From Dehalobacter sp. (lineage in GTDB: Bacteria > Bacillota > Desulfitobacteriia > Desulfitobacteriales > Syntrophobotulaceae), in assembly GCA_023667845.1 (NCBI GenBank), contig JAMPIU010000006.1:1-60131 (forward strand): DNA of 60,131 nucleotides, in the 5' to 3' direction. The notes below the pieces were generated by a model. The model saw nothing but the letters and a program-made list of their open reading frames with translations. It ran no database searches and was not told the DNA's origin. Position 1 is the stretch's first letter. Each line of letters begins with the position of its first letter. The translations under genes and the position numbers were made by a program. Below are positions 44,451 through 51,531 of this stretch, in pieces.

Positions 44451-46706
44451 GTGATTTTCGAGTATCAGGGACTAAAACTCGACCAATTTCAAATGGATGC
44501 GATTGAAGCAATCAATCACGGGCATTCCGTCATTGTCTCAGCCCCTACCGGGACAGGAAAAACAATGGTAGCAGATTATCTGGTCGAAAAATCAATTCGG
44601 GAAAGCAAACGGATTATTTATACAGCACCGATAAAAGCGTTAAGCAACCAGAAATTTAAAGATTTCTCCCGCCAATTTGGCAGCGAGACCGTCGGGATCA
44701 TGACCGGGGATGTTGTGATCAATCCTGGCGCTCCGCTGCTGATCATGACGACAGAGATCTTCCGCAACCAGGTCATCACCAATGATCCGGAACTGGAGCA
44801 CGTTTCCTATATCATCTTTGACGAAATTCACTGGCTTAATGATGAGGACAGAGGTACAGTCTGGGAAGAATCCATCATTCTCGCTCCGCCAAATATTAAG
44901 ATTCTGGGCTTAAGTGCCACAATTGCCAATGCCGTGGAACTGAAGGGCTGGATCGAGGCCATCCGCAAAGACACCGTTGTGTTGATCGAGGAACAGCAAA
45001 GGATCGTTCCTCTGGAATATTATTATTTTTGTCAGGACACCGGCATCATCGGCTATGATGACCTGATCAGGTTCTATTATCAGAAGCTTAAATCCACGGA
45101 CAGAACCGATAATTCCCCGCTGTTTAAACCGACGTCACATCTTGACCTGATCAAAACTGTTGAGAAACAATATCTTCCTACCCTCTATTTTGTATTCAGC
45201 AGAAAGCAATGCGCCGATAAAGCGCATGAACTGGCCAATATCAAAAACTACCTGTCGCCGGAACAAAGCAAAGAAGTGAAAAACATTTTTTTGGAGCATT
45301 TTGGTGCTGAAGACACTTGGTCCTCTTCCACGCGCAAGTTATTCAGGGTCTGCCGGAAAGGTATTGCCTATCACCATGCAGGGCTGCTGCCTTTGCAGAA
45401 ATCCGTCGTAGAGGATCTTTTCCTGGCGAAGACGATCTCAGTTCTGTACTGTACCGAGACCTTCAGTGTCGGGATCAACTACCCTGTCAAGGCCGTTTGC
45501 TTTGATTCCTTAAACAAATACGACGGACGTAGTTTCAGGGCTCTGGCAAACCACGAATTTTTTCAGATGTCCGGCAGAGCCGGCCGACGTGGTATTGACG
45601 AGATTGGTTATTCCTTTGCGATTGTTGATTTGAATTACTTTGAAAAAGAACCGCCGGTAAAATTTGATATTGCCAAGTTGGAACCTCTGACCAGTCAGTT
45701 CCGGCTTTCCTATAATACAGTTTTGAATCTCCTCGCAACATTATCGCCGGAGCAAATCGAAACCTATTTCAAAAAAAGTTTTGCTGCTCATTCCTATATC
45801 TTGACCGCCCAAAAAACGGAAGAGGAGATTCGTCTTCTGTCCGAGCAATCAGCCCAAGCCAAAGAGAACCTTTGTGAGCATGTCGGGACCTATCGGTGCC
45901 CGCTGAATTACTACCCGAAAAAGAAAGAATTGGACAGACTTCATAAAGCCTATGACAAATTGGACCCGCGACGCCGCAATAAGATTTTCGGGCGTCAGAT
46001 GCACCGAAAAATCATGAGATGGGAGAAGATCCTTAAGACTGCTCCCCAGAAATGTACCAGAAAACAAAACGACAGCTGTAAATCCTTTGCCGGAAAGTGG
46101 ATGAACCTCGAAAAAGAAATTACGGATCTCAAGAATCAGTTGTTCTCAATGCCGGATTACAACACCTTTAATTCCGAATTTGAAAGAAAAAAAGCTCTGC
46201 TGCAGCAAATAGGCTATATCGGGAATGACAAGCTTTTGCCGCGAGGGGAGCTCGCCAGATATATTTATGTGCAGGAAATCCTGGTAACCGAATTGATTTA
46301 CTCAGGAATCATTGAACAGCTGGATGATGACCAGCTGACTGCGCTGATTTCCTGTATTGATTATGAAAGCAAACGTAATGAGTATTTCCAGAAGTTTGAC
46401 CAGATTGATTTTAAGCCTGTCAGGGAAATCCTAAATTATATTCAGAGCATCTGTGGGCCTGACGCTGTACGTTTTGAATCCAGAGCGGCTGTCCTTGCGT
46501 ATCATTGGAGCAAAGGCGCCGCATTAATCGAGCTTCAGCAGCTCTGCACCCTCGATGAAGGAGATATTATCGCGGTCTTAAGGCGGACCATCGATTTACT
46601 GCGCCAGATGCGGGAAGCCGTAACAGACCAGTCGTTAAGAGAACGCTTCAGCGTCTGCATCAAGAAACTGGACAGAGATGAGGCTTCGATCCAAGAGTTA
46701 AATTAA
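44451..46706 (+). CDS. Ski2-like DEAD/DEAH-box helicase with DSHCT C-terminus
   Basis: A 751-residue RNA-helicase-type protein. The start is GTG 44451 (MIFEYQGLKLDQFQMDAIEA), with AGGTGAT just before; another GTG nine bases upstream is inside that site. Motif I SAPTGTGKT, Ia APIKALSNQKF, II FDEIHWLND (DEIH), III LSATIAN, V FSVGINYPVK, VI QMSGRAGRRG. The last 120 residues (VREILNYIQSICGPDA and onward) look like the DSHCT domain of Mtr4/Ski2/HelY. An insert carries C475-x7-C483 and C535-x7-C543, a possible metal site. The function is probably RNA turnover or repair. Monocistronic. Confidence 0.88.
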   Translation: MIFEYQGLKLDQFQMDAIEAINHGHSVIVSAPTGTGKTMVADYLVEKSIRESKRIIYTAPIKALSNQKFKDFSRQFGSETVGIMTGDVVINPGAPLLIMTTEIFRNQVITNDPELEHVSYIIFDEIHWLNDEDRGTVWEESIILAPPNIKILGLSATIANAVELKGWIEAIRKDTVVLIEEQQRIVPLEYYYFCQDTGIIGYDDLIRFYYQKLKSTDRTDNSPLFKPTSHLDLIKTVEKQYLPTLYFVFSRKQCADKAHELANIKNYLSPEQSKEVKNIFLEHFGAEDTWSSSTRKLFRVCRKGIAYHHAGLLPLQKSVVEDLFLAKTISVLYCTETFSVGINYPVKAVCFDSLNKYDGRSFRALANHEFFQMSGRAGRRGIDEIGYSFAIVDLNYFEKEPPVKFDIAKLEPLTSQFRLSYNTVLNLLATLSPEQIETYFKKSFAAHSYILTAQKTEEEIRLLSEQSAQAKENLCEHVGTYRCPLNYYPKKKELDRLHKAYDKLDPRRRNKIFGRQMHRKIMRWEKILKTAPQKCTRKQNDSCKSFAGKWMNLEKEITDLKNQLFSMPDYNTFNSEFERKKALLQQIGYIGNDKLLPRGELARYIYVQEILVTELIYSGIIEQLDDDQLTALISCIDYESKRNEYFQKFDQIDFKPVREILNYIQSICGPDAVRFESRAAVLAYHWSKGAALIELQQLCTLDEGDIIAVLRRTIDLLRQMREAVTDQSLRERFSVCIKKLDRDEASIQELN

Positions 46707-46736
46707 GCTGCCTTGCCCTCCGTAGCCGTCAAAAAG

Positions 46737-46760
46737 AGGAGCCGTTTTAGGGCTCCTTTT
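46737..46760 (+). terminator. intrinsic terminator of the helicase gene
   Basis: Perfect 7-bp stem AGGAGCC / GGCTCCT (46737-46743 with 46751-46757) ending in TTTT; the A-run before it extends the stem. It lies 30 bases after the stop. Confidence 0.85.
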
Positions 46761-47295
46761 GTTGAGTCTGCCATTTCCGACCGGATTAACCTCAGGCAGA
46801 CTTTTTTTAATTTTGAATCTTTCCTAACCAAACCAATTCTGAAGATTGACTGCCCGACACTCAGGCTCTTACGACCAGCAGTATTCAGCCAAATACCACT
46901 CCTGCAAAAAATTGCTCGTTTGCTGCTATCGATAACTCCCGGCCGCTTAAGTACTTCCTGACCGCCTGACATACCTCCTTTCAATCTTCCTGTCCTGACT
47001 TGGGCCTTTTTTCTGTTCCAGGCGATCTGGTCGCCAGCCATGACAACGCATTGTCATACGTCATTCAGAAAAAGGCTTTACTCTAACGTTAAAGATATTC
47101 TCTGTATTGCTTTGAATTCCTTGGTCAAATAGTTTCATATTGTTTCTAAGTTTGTCGAAATGGAAAGAGCATCTTACTGCCTTGACCTCCTGCAAAATGA
47201 GATGGGAAGATTGAAATTAATAGCCAATTCCATTTTTATAGGTCCCCATCAAGCATTTGGCTTACCGCTCGACTGGGGGATTTGAAAAAAGATAA

Positions 47296-47440
47296 GTGAC
47301 AAACATTCAGCCTTTTCAAATAATCCGGCTGATATGCCCGAGCCTGTCTTTACCATAATCTTTGATATGACCGGAATCAGCTTGTCCAAAAATCATCAAC
47401 GTTGATCATTTTTGGACAAGCTATATATGAGGTTTGTCAC
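47296..47440. repeat. 145-bp inverted-repeat element with central palindrome
   Basis: Outer inverted repeats GTGACAAAC (47296-47304) and GTTTGTCAC (47432-47440) enclose a near-perfect 44-bp palindrome at 47379-47422: arms beginning AGCTTGTCCAAAAATCATC, one mismatched pair in 22. No ORF. It could be a MITE or IS remnant, or a replication/segregation-type cruciform site; no second copy is in the window. Confidence 0.6.
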
Positions 47441-47512
47441 ACTCATAAGACTGAACGGCTAGAGTTGGGCACCTTATCTGACTCTTTGGTAATGAAAAGC
47501 TGAAGTCCCGGC

Positions 47513-47549
47513 ATTAAAATAAGCCGCCCGCCAAAAATTGGCCAGCAGC
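47513..47549 (-). terminator. intrinsic terminator of the malyl-CoA/malic enzyme run
   Basis: A 12-base stem (47523-47534 with 47538-47549; two G-U pairs and one mismatch) whose leftward exit reads TTATTTTAAT. It lies about 62 bases after the malic enzyme stop. Confidence 0.65.
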
Positions 47550-47610
47550 TTATCAAGCACTAATTGAAGTTTCTTATTTCGTTTTACAGTCCTTTGTTTA
47601 AATCCAATTC

Positions 47611-48867
47611 CTACTTATACTGATTTGCCAGTCTTTTCTTCAGATTCTCCGCAACCAGCGCCGGATCAATCGGATTTCTGGCAATACCGGACTCAATCGC
47701 AGCTTTGGCTGTTGCAGCAGCGACAGCAGCGGCAACTTCGGGATTGAAGGCACTTGGGATGATGTAGTCGGCACACAATTCTTCCGGTTTAACGCAGTCG
47801 GCAATTGCCTGGGCGGCAGCAATCTTCATTGCATCGTTGATATCGGTCGCGCGGACATCAATCGCACCGCGGAACATGCCCGGGAAAGCCAGAACGTTGT
47901 TGATCTGATTGATAACGTCGGAACGTCCGGTCGAGATGACAGCAGCGCCGGCATTGATGGCTCTTTCAATCGGCCAGATTTCCGGAATCGGATTGGCCTG
48001 AGCAAAGACGATCGGATCTTTGGCCATGGACTTAATCATCTCTTCGTCAATGGAATCCGGAGCTGATACGCCGATAAAGACGTCCGCACCCTTGATCGCA
48101 TCTCTGAGGCTGCCTGTACACATTTCATAATTTGTCTTTTCAGCGATTTCGTCCTTATATTTATTCATACCTTCAGGGCGTCCTTTATAAATCGCACCTT
48201 TGGTATCGCACATGATAACGTTCTTCAGTCCCATGCTCATCATCAGCTTGATAATTGCAATCCCGGCGGCTCCGGCGCCGTTCGTTACGACTTTGATCTT
48301 ATCTATACGCTTACCGACGACTTTCAGCGCATTAAAAAGACCCGCCAAGGTAACGACAGCCGTTCCATGCTGATCATCATGGAAGATCGGTCCTTTGAAA
48401 ATATTACGGGCTTTTAACTTTCCTTCAATTTCAAAACATTCGGGAGCTTTGATGTCCTCAAGGTTAACACCGCCAAAGGTCGGGGCCATTAACTCGACAA
48501 GCTCAACAATTTTATCAATATCATTCGTATTTACACAAATCGGGAATGCGTCAACGTCGGCAAAGGCTTTAAACAGAAGGGCTTTTCCTTCCATGACAGG
48601 CATAGCCGCTGCTGGACCGAGGTTGCCAAGCCCGAGAATGGCTGTTCCATCGGAAACGATACAGACATAGTTGGCATGGTTGGTGTAAACATCAAGATTC
48701 GCTAAATCTTTCGCAATTTCTTTCACAGGATCAGCCACTCCGGGGGAATAAGCGAGCGTCAAATCGTCCCTGTCATTGGCAGGAACCGTTACTTTTACTT
48801 CAAGTTTACCAGGCCTTACGGCGTGAAACGCCAAAGCCTCTTCACGCAGGTTTTTAATCCGGGACAT
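47611..48867 (-). CDS. NAD-dependent malic enzyme
   Basis: Oxidatively decarboxylates malate to pyruvate and CO2. The 418-residue short bacterial form carries LAYSPGVADPVKEI (catalytic tyrosine), LGNLGPAAAMPVMEGKALLFK (catalytic lysine), NLEDIKAPECFEIE (metal ligands), PIFHDDQHGTAVV and the Rossmann loop NGAGAAGIAI. NAD rather than NADP is inferred from the family and not from a decisive residue. It lies 351 bases downstream of the malyl-CoA lyase-like gene in the same direction; its product pyruvate would regenerate acetyl-CoA for glyoxylate uptake. Confidence 0.95.
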   Translation of the reverse strand: MSRIKNLREEALAFHAVRPGKLEVKVTVPANDRDDLTLAYSPGVADPVKEIAKDLANLDVYTNHANYVCIVSDGTAILGLGNLGPAAAMPVMEGKALLFKAFADVDAFPICVNTNDIDKIVELVELMAPTFGGVNLEDIKAPECFEIEGKLKARNIFKGPIFHDDQHGTAVVTLAGLFNALKVVGKRIDKIKVVTNGAGAAGIAIIKLMMSMGLKNVIMCDTKGAIYKGRPEGMNKYKDEIAEKTNYEMCTGSLRDAIKGADVFIGVSAPDSIDEEMIKSMAKDPIVFAQANPIPEIWPIERAINAGAAVISTGRSDVINQINNVLAFPGMFRGAIDVRATDINDAMKIAAAQAIADCVKPEELCADYIIPSAFNPEVAAAVAAATAKAAIESGIARNPIDPALVAENLKKRLANQYK

Positions 48868-49218
48868 TCACATCTTCCTCTCACTTTATGGTTTTTTTCG
48901 TTTTATTTTTGGCTTAAGTCTTTTTTATTCAGTATGCTTTTTTTAAGTAATACATTGTCGTTATTTGACACATTGCTTATGTAAACAAATTATAAAAGCG
49001 TTTCGTTAAATTATCTCATGAATGAAAACAAAAAATCAACCATTTTGTTTTTGAAAGTAAGTATCAGAATCGGTGAAATTATCCTCTGATGTTAGGATCA
49101 ATACGTTGTATTGATTTGAATAGATTAAATAGCGGATATTACAATGTCTGGCCGCCCCTACAGGGGCAGCCAGACATTGTATCACTCGAGTCATATAAAA
49201 CTTTAGAGCAACCTCAGC
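48868..49218. other. gap between malic enzyme and lyase genes, with a 19-bp hairpin
   Basis: Contains a strong hairpin at 49140-49181: arms 49141-49159 and 49162-49180, 18 of 19 paired (beginning ACAATGTCTGGCC). It starts about 38 bases after the lyase stop but has no T-run on either strand, so it may stabilise the lyase message or partially end it. The remaining 270 bases are AT-rich, likely promoter and leader of the malic enzyme gene; no ORF. Confidence 0.6.
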
Positions 49219-50100
49219 TTAAGCTTCTTTCGCTTCAATCTCAGCCTGAGCAGCCAGAATATCTTTGGCATTCAGGTATACGGGAGTATCCACCATTTTA
49301 CCGTTGTAGGATACAGCTGCTTTTCCTTTGGCAATACCCTCTTCTTCAAATACTTTGACAACGCCGTTAGCCCATTCTACATCGGCCGGATCCGGAGCAT
49401 ACAGACGGTTGGACGGTTCAACCTGACCCGGATGAATAATCATACGACCTTCATAGCCCATCTGTTTGCCATCGGCAACGTTCTTTTCGAAAGCGGGAAT
49501 ATCCTGGTAAGCAACAAACGGTGCGTCAATTGCTACGATACCGGCTGCACGGCAGGCAACACCGACTTTGGCGCGTCCCCACAGCTGCTCATTCGCTTCA
49601 GAGGTTAGTTTGATCCGCATGTCGCGGCAATAATCTACAGCGCCAAAAATAGCATTCACGTTACGTTTACTGGCCATACAGCACTCATAGGCATTCATGA
49701 TTCCTTTTGCTGTTTCCAGCAGCATAGAAATTTTGATGGAACCAACTTCCAGACCACGTCGGCGCTCCAGCTCTTCGAGCTTCCAGTCCAGACGTTTGAC
49801 ATCATCAGGATGTCCAGTCTTGGCAAGCGTTACGCCATGAAGACCTTCCCAAACGACAGCCTCAAGGTCATCGTTGGTTAATTCTGTTTCCCAGTTGTTA
49901 ATTCTGACATAAACCTGGGAACCATTGGAACCGGCATATTTCAGATTCTCGGCAATAATTTTGCGTGCATTTTCCTTTTCAGCCGGTGGTACGGAATCTT
50001 CCAGATCCAGCGTGATGATATCAGCAGGAAAGCTTGGCGCTTTCTCAACCATCTTCGGGTTATTTCCCGGTACGTAGAGAATCGATCTCATAACAGCCAT
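49219..50100 (-). CDS. CitE/HpcH family lyase, putative malyl-CoA lyase/synthase
   Basis: A 293-residue TIM-barrel lyase of the citrate-lyase-beta family. Motifs: R5 in MRSILYVPGNNPKMVEKA, LDLEDSV at 31-37, R66 in YVRIN, metal ligands E129 (MLLETAKG) and D156 (FGAVDYCRD), and IHPGQVEPSN at 222-231. There are no citD or citF genes, so it is a free CoA-ester lyase: malyl-CoA, methylmalyl-CoA or citramalyl-CoA. Neighbouring SucCD-like and malic enzyme genes favour malyl-CoA, made here from acetyl-CoA and glyoxylate. ATG 50100 lies ten bases after AGGAGG. Confidence 0.85.
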   Translation of the reverse strand: MAVMRSILYVPGNNPKMVEKAPSFPADIITLDLEDSVPPAEKENARKIIAENLKYAGSNGSQVYVRINNWETELTNDDLEAVVWEGLHGVTLAKTGHPDDVKRLDWKLEELERRRGLEVGSIKISMLLETAKGIMNAYECCMASKRNVNAIFGAVDYCRDMRIKLTSEANEQLWGRAKVGVACRAAGIVAIDAPFVAYQDIPAFEKNVADGKQMGYEGRMIIHPGQVEPSNRLYAPDPADVEWANGVVKVFEEEGIAKGKAAVSYNGKMVDTPVYLNAKDILAAQAEIEAKEA

Positions 50101-50230
50101 TTTAAATATGCCTCCTATTTTTACCTTTAAGATTTTTTGGTAACAATGCTAAGTACTTTGTCAGCTCTAAAATGCATGTAAATCACTCAGGGAAATTTTT
50201 GTCTGACCAGACGATACCAAGAATCAATCA

Positions 50231-51127
50231 TTATTCCTTAATTTTATCCTTCAAAATAATCGGGATATCTATTGGGGTTTCAGCGACAAAACCGCCCGCT
50301 TTAAGGACAGCTTCAATTTTACTCTTGGCTGACCCGCGGCCGCGTTCGACAATATTGGAAGCATGGGAAAAACGTTGGCCTTCGGGAGCCCAGGCTCCGG
50401 CTACGTAGATCACGAAAGGTTTTGTGAATTTTCCTTCCGCAATAACATCGGCACATTCCTCTTCCTGGGAGCTGCCGATCTCGGCATAGACGGCTACACC
50501 TTTTGTTTCAGGATCTGCTTCAAATAAGGGCAGCAAATCAGCCATAGATGTTCCAAGTACAGGCTCGGTTCCGGTATGCACGACCGTACTTATGCCGAAA
50601 CCACCTTCTCTTAATACCCAAGGGATGGTCCCTGATTGTCCGCCACTGCGCGAAAAGACACCGATATTACCTTTCTTAAAGAACTTGTTAGCCCACTCGA
50701 CATTGCCGCCAAGCCAGCCGACAACTGCTTCTCCCGGTGTCAGAATGCCAATGGATCCGGGACCGATTAAGCGGGTTCCTCTCAACTTGCAATAAGCGAC
50801 CATTTCCATAATATCATGGATGGGTGTTCCTTCAACGCACGGAATAATATTTTTGACACCCGCGTCGGCAGCTTCAAAAACAGCGGTTTTCAGAACACTG
50901 CCCGGCACAAAGATGACGCTAAAGTCAATTTCACCCTGTTCTCTGGCAATCTCCTTAACCGTATTATAGACAGGGATGCCATGAACCTCGTCCCCTTTTT
51001 TCCCTGGGCTGGTTCCGCCGATGACTTTGGTGCCATATTCTTTCATGTATTTGGTTCTTACAGATCCTTCACGGCCGGTAATTCCCTGGATAATGACTTT
51101 AGACTGGTCACTGATTAAAATACCCAT
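50231..51127 (-). CDS. divergent SucD-like CoA ligase alpha subunit, putative malate-CoA ligase
   Basis: A 298-residue alpha subunit with CoA-binding Rossmann part (VIIQGITGREGSVRTKYMKEY), IIPCVEGTPIHDIMEM, GPGSIGILTPGE, FSRSGGQSGTIPW and the phosphohistidine H255 in QRFSHASNI. Ordinary SucD has RMGHAGAI and a GIGGDP-type loop; here these read RFSHASNI and VHTGTEPV, so it is clearly off the normal succinyl-CoA synthetase line. With the beta subunit at 51532-52806 it would cleave malyl-CoA to malate with ATP formation. It begins after GAGGGAT. Succinate remains a possible substrate. Confidence 0.85.
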   Translation of the reverse strand: MGILISDQSKVIIQGITGREGSVRTKYMKEYGTKVIGGTSPGKKGDEVHGIPVYNTVKEIAREQGEIDFSVIFVPGSVLKTAVFEAADAGVKNIIPCVEGTPIHDIMEMVAYCKLRGTRLIGPGSIGILTPGEAVVGWLGGNVEWANKFFKKGNIGVFSRSGGQSGTIPWVLREGGFGISTVVHTGTEPVLGTSMADLLPLFEADPETKGVAVYAEIGSSQEEECADVIAEGKFTKPFVIYVAGAWAPEGQRFSHASNIVERGRGSAKSKIEAVLKAGGFVAETPIDIPIILKDKIKE

Positions 51128-51156
51128 TCTTATCCCTCATTTTAATTTTGTAAAGA

Positions 51157-51224
51157 AAATTGGCTGGTGACAGCCTTAGCTGCACTTAGATATATCAGAA
51201 AGTAATTTATACTTTCTGATATGC
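51157..51224. repeat. intergenic repeat copy B (partner at 521-610)
   Basis: TTGGCTGG, then the core 51171-51221 that matches 558-607 at about 44 of 51 positions. The 3' part is a near-perfect hairpin TATCAGAAAGT / ACTTTCTGATA (51194-51221). It lies between the ferredoxin-like gene and the alpha subunit gene inside the ligase operon, so it would be in the mRNA. Confidence 0.6.
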
Positions 51225-51231
51225 AAATAAA

Positions 51232-51522
51232 CTATTGTAAACCGCGTTTGGTTAGATAGACATCAAGGCCCGCAATCGGAATATTGATGGTCAAAGCCTT
51301 ATTCCCTTCGAACTTGCAGGCGATCTCACAAGCCAGACATTCTGTTCCAAGCCGGAGAACTTCCTCTGCGCTCAGATGCTCGACGGATGGTTTCCCGTCA
51401 ACAATTTGAAGCAACCCTCTGGCATATTTTTTACAAGCTGCTGCGCACGCTTTGGTTTCACATGTGTCACACTTGTTGGTATCGATGCTTATGGTAATAC
51501 TTTTTTCTTTGATTTCCAGCAT
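51232..51522 (-). CDS. seven-cysteine ferredoxin-like protein in the ligase operon
   Basis: A 96-residue protein: C18-x2-C21-x4-C26-x3-C30 and C62-x2-C65-x3-C69 (CLACEIAC). The spacing resembles a [4Fe-4S] ferredoxin with altered spacing, and a second incomplete site. AGGAAAATGCC precedes ATG 51522, nine bases after the beta subunit stop. It sits between beta and alpha subunit genes, so it is very likely made with them. Role unknown: an electron carrier, a regulatory subunit, or a structural third subunit of the ligase. Confidence 0.75.
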   Translation of the reverse strand: MLEIKEKSITISIDTNKCDTCETKACAAACKKYARGLLQIVDGKPSVEHLSAEEVLRLGTECLACEIACKFEGNKALTINIPIAGLDVYLTKRGLQ

Positions 51523-51531
51523 GGCATTTTC

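Larger units (their letters stand above)
46761..47610. other. 850-bp intergenic region without a convincing gene
   Basis: Between the helicase and malic enzyme genes. It contains a small palindrome ATGACAA-CGCA-TTGTCAT (47040-47057), the inverted-repeat element 47296-47440 with a central 44-bp palindrome, and the malic enzyme terminator. The only frame above 100 codons (46703-47041, leftward) has no ribosome binding site, overlaps the helicase terminator, and looks non-protein. The density of inverted repeats and lack of genes suggests decayed or noncoding DNA. Confidence 0.6.

Noticed and set aside
46703..47041. Leftward ORF of 112 codons after the helicase gene
   Set aside because: No ribosome binding site, overlaps the helicase stop and terminator, and shows no protein-like motif.
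49219..50100. Citrate lyase beta subunit (CitE proper)
   Set aside because: No citD, citF or citC genes are adjacent; the neighbours are CoA-ligase and malic enzyme genes, which fit a free malyl-CoA lyase type better.
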